From Pontibacter akesuensis (GTDB taxonomy: Bacteria; Bacteroidota; Bacteroidia; Cytophagales; Hymenobacteraceae): a stretch of DNA of 64,000 nt. The DNA is taken from positions 2,480,001-2,544,000 of the forward strand of contig NZ_CP014766.1 in assembly GCF_001611675.1 (NCBI RefSeq). Direction: 5' to 3'. Shown here piece by piece: positions 52,765-61,038 of this stretch (positions are counted from its first letter, which is position 1; each line of letters opens with the position of its first letter). The translations under genes were made by a program, and so were the position numbers. Under the pieces are notes generated by a model. The model was not told where the DNA came from. It worked only from the letters and a program-made list of their open reading frames with translations, and made no database searches.

Positions 52765-55146
52765 ATGAAGAAAGCACTACTACTGTTCGCCACTGTACTC
52801 GCTGGCTTTGCCGCCGAAGCACAGAACAAGCTGCTGTTTGAGGAGAAAACAGCCGAAGCCTACCAACTCAAGTATAACGCCGGCACTTCGGGCGACAGCC
52901 AGGTGCAGCTCAATACCATCATCAACCTGCTAAAAGACAATAAAGCCACTCCGAAGCATGGCAGGCCACCGCGCACGCCGGAGTTCACGCTCCGCTTTGA
53001 GCAGCAGGCAAGTATAGCCGACGCCGGTGATGTACTGAAGCTGAAAGTACAGGTGGGCAAGCCGCAGCTTAGTGGCAGCACCGATTACCGTGGCTTTGAT
53101 TTAGGAGATGCTTTGCTGCCCGACAAGTATAAAGCAAAGGTAAAACTGCTGAACGAGAAGAACGAGGTGGTGAAAGTATACGAGCAGACCATCACCCTGA
53201 AATTAAACGGCATGGCGCTGCTGGAGGAGCAGGTGCCTGATACTGCTGCCAACCAGAACTTTAAACTGCAGGTAGAGGAGGAGCAGGTGGTGTATACTTC
53301 TGAGGATGTGCGCCAACTGCAGGAGCAACTGGCGCTGGTGCGGGCATATTTTGCCGCCGAGGCCGACGTGCTGCAGGCCCTGCAGGAGGCGGCGCATATC
53401 TTACCGGATGACATAGACCGACTGCCGCTGCAGGAGCGTAACCTGGTTGCGCTGGAGCAGCAGTACGACCAACTGGAGAAGCAGAACTTCACCGAGAAAC
53501 TGAACCTGAACCAGCAGGACCCGCAGCGCCTGAAGTATAAATTAAACCAACTGGGGCAGGTACTGGACGAGCGTCGCAAAGCGATAGAATATACGTTTGC
53601 TACGCTCGACCAGCAGTTCTACAACCGTGGCGTGAGCCTGATCAACGGCGGCAACGCTTCGGCGGCCCAGGTATACTTCGATAAATCGGTAGCGGCTAAC
53701 CCAAACTTTGCCCCGGCGCACGTGCAACTGGCGCGCATCGACCTGCGGAACGGCTACATCCGCGAAGCCACCAATCGCACCCGCGATGTGCTCACCCGCA
53801 TGCGCGTAGACCCGCAAACCGAGCAACTGGCGCTAAGCCTGGCGCACGATATTTACAGGGTTCATATTTCGGAGGGCGATAAACTGACTTTTCGGGGTGA
53901 GTACGACAATGCGCTGGACGCCTATGCGGAAGCAAGAGACTTGTGTCGCACCATCGGCGGACTGCGTTGCAACATGCAGGCGCTGAACGATGGCGAAGGC
54001 CGGGCTGCCAATGGGGTGTACCGTAGTTTGGTTGAGAACGGAAAACGCCTGCTGTCGCGCAACGAGCTGCAGGAGGCGGAGCGGGTGGCACGGGAGGCGC
54101 TTAGCTTTCAGAAGGAGTATGCTGATGTGCTTCAAACCACTGCGGAAGCCGATGATTTGCTGGGGCAGGTGAAGTTTCAGTATTACGTGCGCTTCATAGA
54201 CGAGGGCAAACGCTTTCTGGCACAGCAGAACTACAGATCAGCCCTAAGCCAGTTTGAAGAAGCGCTGGAACTGGAGCAAAATTACCGCTTTAAACCGGTG
54301 CAGGAGCTAAGGCAGCTGTCGCAGAAAGCGGCCAAGCCGGTGCTGCTGGCCATGCTGGGCGAGGGCTATGAGCAGGCCATGCAGAACAGGCTACCCAACG
54401 CCCGCCAAACAGCTGCGGACGCCACGGCCATGCAGGAGCGCTACGCCCTGGTGCAGGATGCGGAGGTGCAGGGCAAGTATAAGCTGCTGCGCGAGCGCAT
54501 CTTCACCCAAGAGTGCATGAATACGCAGGCCGCCTATGATGGACATTACCAGAAGGCGCAGGCGCTGGAGCGGGAGCGCAGGTATATCGCGGCAGACCAG
54601 GCATACGTGGCCGCCATCAAAGCCGCGGAGGGAAATGTGGCATGTGGTATCGCTACCTTTACCGCCACCGACAGAAGAACAGCCATTGCTGCGGCAGCTG
54701 CTTATCAGCGCAAACTGGAGGAGGCCAACCGGTTGATAGGCAAAAACAAGTATAGCGAAGGCATTGCCTTGTACGAAGAGGCAAAGGCGCTCTATCTGGC
54801 ACAGCAGGTGAACAAGTATGGGCTGGATCATATCTCGCTTTACAACTTTGCAAAGAATCACCAGAGGCAGCCTTTTACCGCTACTGTGGTAGGCTATTAT
54901 ACCAATCAGGGCGAGGAGCAGGTAGCCGTCCAACTCCTGACACAACTGCTGGAGAAAGGCTACCGCAAAGGCAAAACTAAAAAGGTGCAGCAGCAACTAG
55001 GACAGCAACTGGCGCAGAAAGATGTGCAGCAAGGGGAGGTGCAGGATGAGAAAGTACTAGCCGCAAAGTATAGCCAGCACAACCACAGCCTGAAGCACCT
55101 GAAAAAGGCGTATGAGAAGACGCATAAACAACTCACCAAAGGATAG
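52765..55146 (+). CDS. Secreted TPR-repeat protein, unknown function
   Basis: 793 residues. Signal peptide of ~19 residues (KKALLLFATVLAGFAAEAQ), so exported to periplasm. A beta-rich part at ~60-160 (PEFTLRFEQQASIADAGDVLKL) precedes a coiled-coil region (~170-270, many Gln/Glu/Leu) and then TPR-like helical repeats, for example at ~284-345 (FYNRGVSLINGGNASAAQVYFDKSVAANPNFAPAH) and ~473-510 (YYVRFIDEGKRFLAQQNYRSALSQFEEALEL). The end is Gln/Lys-rich. No enzyme motif. It contains many copies of AAGTATA. It starts divergently from the Ldh gene across 196 bp. Confidence 0.82.
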   Translation: MKKALLLFATVLAGFAAEAQNKLLFEEKTAEAYQLKYNAGTSGDSQVQLNTIINLLKDNKATPKHGRPPRTPEFTLRFEQQASIADAGDVLKLKVQVGKPQLSGSTDYRGFDLGDALLPDKYKAKVKLLNEKNEVVKVYEQTITLKLNGMALLEEQVPDTAANQNFKLQVEEEQVVYTSEDVRQLQEQLALVRAYFAAEADVLQALQEAAHILPDDIDRLPLQERNLVALEQQYDQLEKQNFTEKLNLNQQDPQRLKYKLNQLGQVLDERRKAIEYTFATLDQQFYNRGVSLINGGNASAAQVYFDKSVAANPNFAPAHVQLARIDLRNGYIREATNRTRDVLTRMRVDPQTEQLALSLAHDIYRVHISEGDKLTFRGEYDNALDAYAEARDLCRTIGGLRCNMQALNDGEGRAANGVYRSLVENGKRLLSRNELQEAERVAREALSFQKEYADVLQTTAEADDLLGQVKFQYYVRFIDEGKRFLAQQNYRSALSQFEEALELEQNYRFKPVQELRQLSQKAAKPVLLAMLGEGYEQAMQNRLPNARQTAADATAMQERYALVQDAEVQGKYKLLRERIFTQECMNTQAAYDGHYQKAQALERERRYIAADQAYVAAIKAAEGNVACGIATFTATDRRTAIAAAAAYQRKLEEANRLIGKNKYSEGIALYEEAKALYLAQQVNKYGLDHISLYNFAKNHQRQPFTATVVGYYTNQGEEQVAVQLLTQLLEKGYRKGKTKKVQQQLGQQLAQKDVQQGEVQDEKVLAAKYSQHNHSLKHLKKAYEKTHKQLTKG

Positions 55147-55193
55147 CAGCTGGCATTTGTGTTTGTACCATATAGAGAGAGTTTATGTAAAAA

Positions 55194-55230
55194 AGCAGTA
55201 GCTGCTCATGAAGTATGGACGGCTACTGCT
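55194..55230 (+). terminator. Weak hairpin after the TPR gene
   Basis: AGCAGTAGC (55194-55202) pairs with GCTACTGCT (55222-55230) around a 19-nt loop. There is no T-run, so termination is uncertain. The gap 55147-55341 also holds one AAGTATA copy. Confidence 0.35.
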
Positions 55231-55341
55231 GTTAAAGGGGAGCAGGTAAATCAGCTGAATGAAGCCAAGTATAAACCTGCTGTTAATAGAAAGAATTAAG
55301 TCGAGTCATAGCTGGCATAGGCGCATCTAATAGGAGTGCGA

Positions 55342-57510
55342 TTACTGCTCCTTGAAATAGTTTGCCTGCAGGTTGTTCAGGAAGCGGTTGGCTGTAGCGG
55401 CATCTGCGTTGATAGAGGCGTCTTTTTTTACATACACCCCGTAGCCACCACTGTTCCTTATTTCGGAATTGGTAACCTGCAGGGTGCCCCGCACGCCCAG
55501 GCTGGTCTTTTGGGCGAGATCATTTAATCTAGTGCTGCCTCCGTAGTTCAGGCCTACAAAGTCCAGCTGGTTCATCGGGTTGTTTGTGTCGAACAGGATG
55601 CCTTTCCAGGAGCCCGGGGCGTAGGTCTTTCCTGTGAAAATAACCATAGCATTCTCGCTGCTTCCTTTGGCGTTCAGGTAGCCTCTGCCCTGCACATACA
55701 AGGCTTTATCAGTTGCAAATTCGAAAAGAGCATGAGTAGCTCCAGTATTGTGAATTTTCACGCCTGTTTCAAAGATCAGGTCGTCGGTGATGTGGTAGCG
55801 GGCGCCATCGCTGAACACCGGCCAAACCACATTCTGCTCATGCGCGACAGTCCCCTGCGTTTCCAGCCCGTTGTAGCCGTTGTTGTCGTTCAGGCGCGAG
55901 GCAGCATCCAGTTTGTGCACCTCCTCTGCCGTTACAAACATGGCGGCACCCGTGTTGTGGCTGAAGCTGTTGTTGGCAAACTGAGTCAGGCGGCCTCCTG
56001 CAAACTGAACAGCCATGCCGTACCCGCCACTGTGCGTGAACGCTGAGTTCGTAACTTTCAGGGTGCTATTCGTGCCGATCATTGTAAAATCGCCCCAGAG
56101 CACCACATTCGCTTTTACCCTGTGCATTGAACCAAGGTCACTTCTGCCGCCGTAGGACACAGTTACGTGATCCATTTCATTTAGCTGATTTCCAGACATA
56201 ACCATGATGCCTTTCCAGTAGCCCTTTGTCTTGCTCAGGCCGGTGAAGGTGATGGGACTTGCCGCAGTTCCTTTTGCTGTGAGGGAGCCCGACGGGCGAA
56301 CATACAGGGCTTTGTCGGCCATAAACTCCACAGTTACACCCGGAGCCACCGTTACGCCTCCTTCGATGTTCAGGTCGTGCACAGCTACGTAGGAGGTGCC
56401 CCCCTGCAGCAGTGGCCAGGTAACACCTCTTACCTGCTGGTGCAGGGTGCCGCCGATGCCGATTCCTTTGGTGCCGGAGAAGGTAGAGGCTGCATCTAGC
56501 TTGTATACCTGGCCTGCTGTGACATATAATGGCAGGCCGCTGTTTCCGCTGAACGTATTATTAGCGAAAACCCCAAACTGGCCTAACACATACAGGCCAT
56601 AGCCGTTGGCATTGGTGAAAGAGGAGTTCTTAATGCTCACCACAGCCGCGGTTATGTCGGTGCCCGTAATACCAACGTTGGCTGTTACGTTTTCGGGCAT
56701 ATCGCGCATGGTGCTGCTGCCGGCGTAAGTTACTTCCACATAATCCAGCTCGTTTAGGGGGTTATTAGTGTCAAATAAGATGCCTTTCCAGAAGCCCGGT
56801 GTTTTGGTTTTGCCCGTGAATATGATTTTCTGGGCGGCAGTTCCCTTGGCCGTCATGAAGCCCTGGTGCATGATCTCCAGCCCTTTGTCTGCCTCAAACT
56901 CAATTATTACGCCGGGCTGCACCACAAGCCGCGCCTTCACCTGTATGTTATTGGTGACCACATAATCCGGTTTTGCAGGGTCAGCCTCTCTGTTTGTGAG
57001 CACCCGAAATTTAGTTATATCCTCCGATAAGATACCATTATCTGTTGGGGTGTTGGTAACTGGTACCGCCGTTATCATTACTTTGTCCTTTTTAACTCCG
57101 TTGGCACTCGATACGGTTACCTCCCACTCGTATTCCCCCGCCAAATCAGGCACGAAAGTGGGTTTTGCCTCTGTTACGTTCGTGAGCGTTACGGTACTGC
57201 CTGCTGGCTTTTTTATACTTGCCCACGTGTAGCTCAAGGGTTTACTTTGACTGTCTTTCGAGGCCGATGCATCCAGTGTAACGCTTTGACCTACCTGCAC
57301 CGTCTGGTCAGGGCCGGCATTCGCGGATACCGTTTCTACGCGTGGCGCAGGCTCCACTTTGTCTTCGTCGCAGCTTGCCAGGAGGAAGAGAAAAGGGACT
57401 AGCAGGAGAATAAGTCTGTTGCCCGGAAATTTGTGTTGTGTTTTAGCCGCGCGCAAGTGATGCGCGCTTTTTGCCATAACAGGAACGGTACTGATGTTAG
57501 CGTACTTCAT
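55342..57510 (-). CDS. Lipoprotein with PKD-like domain and triplicated beta-helix
   Basis: 722 residues. Lipoprotein signal with Cys near residue 47 (FLLASCDED); the long N-terminus may really begin at the Met 11 codons later. A PKD-like domain at ~60-150 (SANAGPDQTVQVGQSVTLDASASKD, YEWEVTVSS) leads to three copies of a ~180-residue parallel beta-helix unit, each with GTA..I.FTGKTKTPGFWKGI, a NPLNELDYV-type strand, GYGLYV and FANN.FS.N. Surface or periplasmic location is likely. The role is unknown; beta-helices of this type often bind or cut polysaccharide, but no catalytic residues were recognised. A shared 37-bp upstream element lies at 57643-57679. Confidence 0.85.
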   Translation of the reverse strand: MKYANISTVPVMAKSAHHLRAAKTQHKFPGNRLILLLVPFLFLLASCDEDKVEPAPRVETVSANAGPDQTVQVGQSVTLDASASKDSQSKPLSYTWASIKKPAGSTVTLTNVTEAKPTFVPDLAGEYEWEVTVSSANGVKKDKVMITAVPVTNTPTDNGILSEDITKFRVLTNREADPAKPDYVVTNNIQVKARLVVQPGVIIEFEADKGLEIMHQGFMTAKGTAAQKIIFTGKTKTPGFWKGILFDTNNPLNELDYVEVTYAGSSTMRDMPENVTANVGITGTDITAAVVSIKNSSFTNANGYGLYVLGQFGVFANNTFSGNSGLPLYVTAGQVYKLDAASTFSGTKGIGIGGTLHQQVRGVTWPLLQGGTSYVAVHDLNIEGGVTVAPGVTVEFMADKALYVRPSGSLTAKGTAASPITFTGLSKTKGYWKGIMVMSGNQLNEMDHVTVSYGGRSDLGSMHRVKANVVLWGDFTMIGTNSTLKVTNSAFTHSGGYGMAVQFAGGRLTQFANNSFSHNTGAAMFVTAEEVHKLDAASRLNDNNGYNGLETQGTVAHEQNVVWPVFSDGARYHITDDLIFETGVKIHNTGATHALFEFATDKALYVQGRGYLNAKGSSENAMVIFTGKTYAPGSWKGILFDTNNPMNQLDFVGLNYGGSTRLNDLAQKTSLGVRGTLQVTNSEIRNSGGYGVYVKKDASINADAATANRFLNNLQANYFKEQ

Positions 57511-57642
57511 AGTTTTAAAGATTGAGTGGATGGTGTATGTGAAAACTTGTCGTTAATCGCGGTGTGTTCCTGCCAGCCTTGGGGAGCTAAGCATGCTTCA
57601 TAGCCCATGGCGGGCCGTGATCTATATCTGTTTTATTCTCTC

Positions 57643-57679
57643 TTTTGCTGGTAAGACAGGGCGCTTTCGGGAAGGGTTG
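57643..57679 (-). promoter_or_regulatory. ECF-type promoter candidate, copy 1 (beta-helix lipoprotein)
   Basis: On the minus strand CAACCCTTCCCGA, 3 variable bases, CGCCCTGTCTT, then CC.GCA.AA. It has AACCC, 16 bp, then GTCTT, which is ECF -35/-10 geometry. 31 of 37 positions match the copy at 60805-60841. It lies ~135 bp before the lipoprotein start, on the correct strand. Confidence 0.6.
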
Positions 57680-57834
57680 TATGTGCTAAAAAATATTTTT
57701 TATTTACATCAGATGAATTTCTAACTACTCCAGTGTCACAAAAAAAACAGCCTATACTTGCTGCTTTAGGTGTTTGATGGCTGCCAACTGCACAGCACCA
57801 GTTGTTGATTATAGAGAGTAGGGGGACGTAAAAA

Positions 57835-57864
57835 AAGCGCCATGGCTGGAGCCACGGCGCTTTC
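57835..57864 (-). terminator. Terminator of the sigma/anti-sigma operon
   Basis: A 14-bp stem with one mismatch (57835-57848 with 57851-57864, loop 2 nt). Read on the minus strand it is followed by a run of T. It lies 25 bp after the anti-sigma stop. Confidence 0.85.
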
Positions 57865-57889
57865 AAGATTTTAGGTGAAGTAGTGTGTT

Positions 57890-59449
57890 CTAGTTTCTGC
57901 CAAAGCTTCTCCTGATCTGAACGTTGAGCCCCAACGAATAAGGCCGCAGACCAAAAGGCTCGCGTTCATGGAAAGTGGAGCCCAGGAAGTAGTTAACGGT
58001 TGGCATCAGCATCAACTCATACTTACTATGCAGCGACAGGTTATAGCCTGCTCCCAGCATCAGGTTATAGTTCGATTGCTCCAGTATGTTGTCCTTGGAT
58101 GGGAAAACAATGGTCTCGTTCCAGGCGCCGTCGATGTACTCGTTCGTGCGGCCCCTTACCAGCAGGTTTGCCCCGGCTGCCGCGGTGAGGTTGAACCTGC
58201 TTTGCGCCCGCTCCAGGAAAAAGTACGTCAAGCCCACGCGCAGGCCACCATAGGCATAGGAGCTTTTTAGCTGGCGATCCACCACTTTCAAAACCGGCGT
58301 AAGCCTGATAGCGCCATCAGGCTCCAGGCTCCTTACCACAGAGTCTATTTCTCCGTTGGAGTAAGTATAAGCAAGATTTTCGCGCAGCTGCATCAGCGAC
58401 AGGCTTGTTTCCAGGTACAGCTGCTCCTTTAGCTTCCGGCCCATGGTCAGGTTAAACTCATAGCCCATGCGCTCAGGATCAAGTTTCTCCCTGTTCTTCA
58501 GATTCACGATGTAGATTTCATCGGCAGTGGCAGGCGTAAACGACCGGAACGCGTAACGCGGTGCAACTGTCAGGCCCAGATACCAGTCCCTTTGCTGCTT
58601 GTCTTTGTCACGATTCTTGGTTTCTGCTGCCGGTTCCTCTTCAGCTTCTTCATCAGCGCGTGCTGCAACTGCTAGTGGAGCAGGGCTTACCGAATCCGGC
58701 AAGGCAAAACCTGCTTCAAAGTTGAGCGCAGGAAGTATACTTGTCAAACGGTCTTCAGTCCCAGCAACTTCATTCTTAGCAGCTGCTTCTCTGCCTTTAG
58801 GTGAAGTCTTTTCGTCTTCAGGTGATGGCTTACCAGTTTTAGGAATTGCACCCGTAGAAATGGCATCCTCTACCATAGCTATACTTTCAGCAGCCACACG
58901 CTTCGCCTCCACCGGGTTTTCCTGTGGCACCGTATCCTGTACTTCTGCTAACACAGGGAAACCCTCCGCCTGCGCCGGTCGAGGGTTTGTAGAATCGTTG
59001 CTTTTTCCTGGTAGCTTCTCCTGCTCCTGTGGCTGCTGCCTTAGCCGCGTCGGTTCCTGCTGCGTAGTTTCTGTCGGAGCCTTTGTACTGCTGCGCTGAC
59101 TTGCAGGAGCCGTGCTTTCTGCCCTGTTTGGCGGAGGCAATGTTCTTTCCGGCTGCTGCATTGTAACGGTATTTTTGCCTGATTCCACTACAGCGGCAGT
59201 TTCTTCCTGCTGCTCTTGTGCGGCTGGTACTGCTGCTACATCAGTTGCCGGAGTGTCATTTAAGAAATAGTAAACACCAAGGGTGGCAAGCAGCAAAAGC
59301 AGGATCACGCCAAACCAGCCGATGGGGCGCCAGCCGGTATCCGGAGGCTGTACCTCCGCCTTGATGTTTTTCCATCCGTCGGTTGGCGGCTCCTCTTCGA
59401 GCTCCAGCAGCTTACGCCTTATTTCTTCCAGTTCTTTATCAGTCAGCAT
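57890..59449 (-). CDS. Predicted dual-membrane-spanning anti-sigma factor with beta-barrel
   Basis: 519 residues with an unusual layout. A cytosolic N-terminal ~43 residues (DKELEEIRRKLLELEEEPPTDGW) is followed by one inner-membrane span at ~44-63, then ~220 residues of low-complexity Pro/Ala/Glu/Gln/Thr linker. Residues ~287-519 look like an outer-membrane beta-barrel of ~8 strands (WYLGLTVAPRYAFRSF, SYAYGGLRVGLTYFF, YELMLMPTVNYFLG, ending VQIRRSFGRN). It overlaps the ECF sigma stop by 7 bp (ATGCTGA). The order matches the dual membrane-spanning anti-sigma (Dma) proteins reported in Bacteroides. It should hold the sigma at the inner membrane while its barrel sits in the outer membrane; topology and partner are inferred. 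Confidence 0.8.
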   Translation of the reverse strand: MLTDKELEEIRRKLLELEEEPPTDGWKNIKAEVQPPDTGWRPIGWFGVILLLLLATLGVYYFLNDTPATDVAAVPAAQEQQEETAAVVESGKNTVTMQQPERTLPPPNRAESTAPASQRSSTKAPTETTQQEPTRLRQQPQEQEKLPGKSNDSTNPRPAQAEGFPVLAEVQDTVPQENPVEAKRVAAESIAMVEDAISTGAIPKTGKPSPEDEKTSPKGREAAAKNEVAGTEDRLTSILPALNFEAGFALPDSVSPAPLAVAARADEEAEEEPAAETKNRDKDKQQRDWYLGLTVAPRYAFRSFTPATADEIYIVNLKNREKLDPERMGYEFNLTMGRKLKEQLYLETSLSLMQLRENLAYTYSNGEIDSVVRSLEPDGAIRLTPVLKVVDRQLKSSYAYGGLRVGLTYFFLERAQSRFNLTAAAGANLLVRGRTNEYIDGAWNETIVFPSKDNILEQSNYNLMLGAGYNLSLHSKYELMLMPTVNYFLGSTFHEREPFGLRPYSLGLNVQIRRSFGRN

Positions 59450-60003
59450 TTCTCAGATATTGAATGTTTTTGCAGCGTCTTCTTCAGATGGCTTTTTGCC
59501 TTTGCCAGTTGCGACTTGGAGGTGCCCTCCGCAATGCCCAGCATTTCGGATATTTCGCGGTGGTTATAGCCCTCCACCACGTACAGGTTAAAGATAACCT
59601 TGTAGCCTTCGGGTAGTTGGTTGATCAGCAGTAGCAGTTCCTGGCCCGAAATACTGCTGATGATATCGTCTCCTGCCGGCGTGCTTTCCTCCACGGTGCT
59701 ATAGTCGGTCTGGAACTCGTACTTCCGGTTCTGGTGCCAATGGTTGATGGCGGTGTTCACGAATATCCGGCGCACCCAGCCTTCAAAGGAGCCGCCGTTG
59801 TAGCTATCCAGGTGCTTGAATACCTTTACGAAGGCCTCATGGAAAATATCCTCCGCCTCGAACCTCGACTTGGTATAGCGGGTGCAAACTGCCATCATAC
59901 GCCGGGAGTAAAGCGTGTACAGCTTCTCCTGGGCAGCGGCTTTCCCCTGCTTGCAGCCTGCTATGATTTCTTCCTCAGTTTGCACCTTCTTACCTGTTAT
60001 CAA
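59443..60003 (-). CDS. ECF-type RNA polymerase sigma factor
   Basis: 186 residues. Region 2 at ~25-92 (RRMMAVCTRYTKSRFEAEDIFHEAFVKVFKHL, FEGWVRRIFVNTAINHW) and region 4 at ~122-175 (INQLPEGYKVIFNLYVVEGYNHREISEMLGIAEGTSKSQLAKAKSHL). The region-4 Gly-Thr-Ser-Lys-Ser-Gln variant is typical of Bacteroidota ECFs paired with membrane anti-sigmas. The stop overlaps the anti-sigma ATG, so the two are translationally coupled. Likely targets include the two flanking lipoprotein genes. Confidence 0.93.
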   Translation of the reverse strand: MITGKKVQTEEEIIAGCKQGKAAAQEKLYTLYSRRMMAVCTRYTKSRFEAEDIFHEAFVKVFKHLDSYNGGSFEGWVRRIFVNTAINHWHQNRKYEFQTDYSTVEESTPAGDDIISSISGQELLLLINQLPEGYKVIFNLYVVEGYNHREISEMLGIAEGTSKSQLAKAKSHLKKTLQKHSISEKC

Positions 60004-60089
60004 GCCAAATTACCTTGTACAATAGGGCGCCGCTGCCCGGTGTGGGAGCAGGAGCAAGGGGGCGGCAGCTATTTCCTGGCGTAAGCATG

Positions 60090-60785
60090 TTACTGTGCTT
60101 TTACCTTTATTTTAACCTGCATTTGCTGCATGCCACTCTTAAAATCGACGCTGTACGTGAAGGCGTCCTCGCCCACAAAGTTTCGGTTGGGCGTGTAGAT
60201 AAATGTAGGATTCTTGTAGCTTCCCGGGTAATCATAAAACCGCAGGGTGCCATGTTGTGGCTGTATGGTTACGGGGGCAAAAGGAAGGAAATTGCAGAAA
60301 GAGTCGTTGGCGAAAATTTTAATTTCTTTGGGCGTGTTGCTGGTTGTTTCCAGCGAGTCGGCTCCCAGTGCCTCAACGCAGGTGCTGAAGTCGATGGACT
60401 CTTCTACGTGAATGACTATTTTCTCTGTTTTGCAGATCGCGTCGCTGCACACGGTATACGTCAGGCTGTCTGTTCCCCAGAAATCAGTAGCCGGGATGTA
60501 GAACGTCTCATATTCCTCGCCAACGTAAATGCCGGGCGCCACCTGCCCGTGCCGGGGCTGGCCGTACGTTACACTCACGGCTGCCTTGAGGCTGTCATTC
60601 ACCAGCGGCAGGAGCATCAGCCTTACGGTGTCGTTGTTTTTAAACATGTACACCTCGTCGGGGAACAGTTTGAATTCATGGAAGGAAACAGGAATCACAT
60701 CCTCTTCAAACGTATCGCAGCCCCAACTAAAGAGCCCCAGCAGTAGGAGCAGCAGCGGGGTACAGGTATTTATACTTCTTTTCAT
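60090..60785 (-). CDS. Lipoprotein with two Ig-like (cadherin/VCBS-type) repeats
   Basis: 231 residues from ATG 60785, which starts a lipoprotein signal (MKRSINTCTPLLLLLLGLFS then WGC). The frame is open a further 57 codons upstream but that part lacks homology and spans the promoter candidate. Two Ig-like repeats follow, each with the NDS.....QP.HG......YTP...F.G.D..TY.V pattern, at ~30-125 and ~140-231. Probably envelope-attached; no enzymatic motif. It lies directly upstream of the sigma operon, 86 bp before the sigma start, on the same strand. Confidence 0.83.
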   Translation of the reverse strand: MKRSINTCTPLLLLLLGLFSWGCDTFEEDVIPVSFHEFKLFPDEVYMFKNNDTVRLMLLPLVNDSLKAAVSVTYGQPRHGQVAPGIYVGEEYETFYIPATDFWGTDSLTYTVCSDAICKTEKIVIHVEESIDFSTCVEALGADSLETTSNTPKEIKIFANDSFCNFLPFAPVTIQPQHGTLRFYDYPGSYKNPTFIYTPNRNFVGEDAFTYSVDFKSGMQQMQVKIKVKAQ

Positions 60786-60804
60786 CACACAACAAAGTAT
60801 AGGT

Positions 60805-60841
60805 TTCTGCCGGGAAGACAGGGCGGCATCGGGAAGGGTTG
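60805..60841 (-). promoter_or_regulatory. ECF-type promoter candidate, copy 2 (Ig-like lipoprotein)
   Basis: The same element as at 57643-57679: AACCC, 16 bp, GTCTT on the minus strand, 31 of 37 positions identical. The GTCTT box is 30 bp before the ATG at 60785, a normal distance for a promoter. The remainder of the gap to 61038 holds no gene. Confidence 0.65.
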
Positions 60842-61038
60842 CCCGGGTACGGGATATATTTTCAGAGGCGCACCTACTACCAGGAGAGGCTGTTATTACA
60901 CGGCTTCTCCTGGTGATTCGGTTAGTTAAGATAAACTTTAAGTATGTGAATTTCAATAGCGCCAGGCTATGAAATCTGGCGGATGCGCCGAGGTAGCGCA
61001 GCGTTTTTTCCGGAAGGGAGTAGAGTGGAGGGGGAGTC

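Larger units (their letters stand above)
57511..57889. other. Intergenic region with shared upstream element
   Basis: 379 bp. No gene supported. It holds the ECF-like element at 57643-57679 (minus), an A/T-rich patch at 57688-57722, one TATACTT near 57753 and the terminator of the anti-sigma gene at 57835-57864. Confidence 0.5.

Noticed and set aside
60004..60089. Possible third copy of the ECF-like element upstream of the sigma gene
   Set aside because: Only about 15 of 27 positions match and the -35/-10 boxes are not recognisable, so autoregulation was not claimed.
60015..60746. 243-codon plus-strand frame opposite the Ig-like lipoprotein
   Set aside because: The minus strand carries a clear lipoprotein with two Ig repeats; the plus frame has no such pattern.
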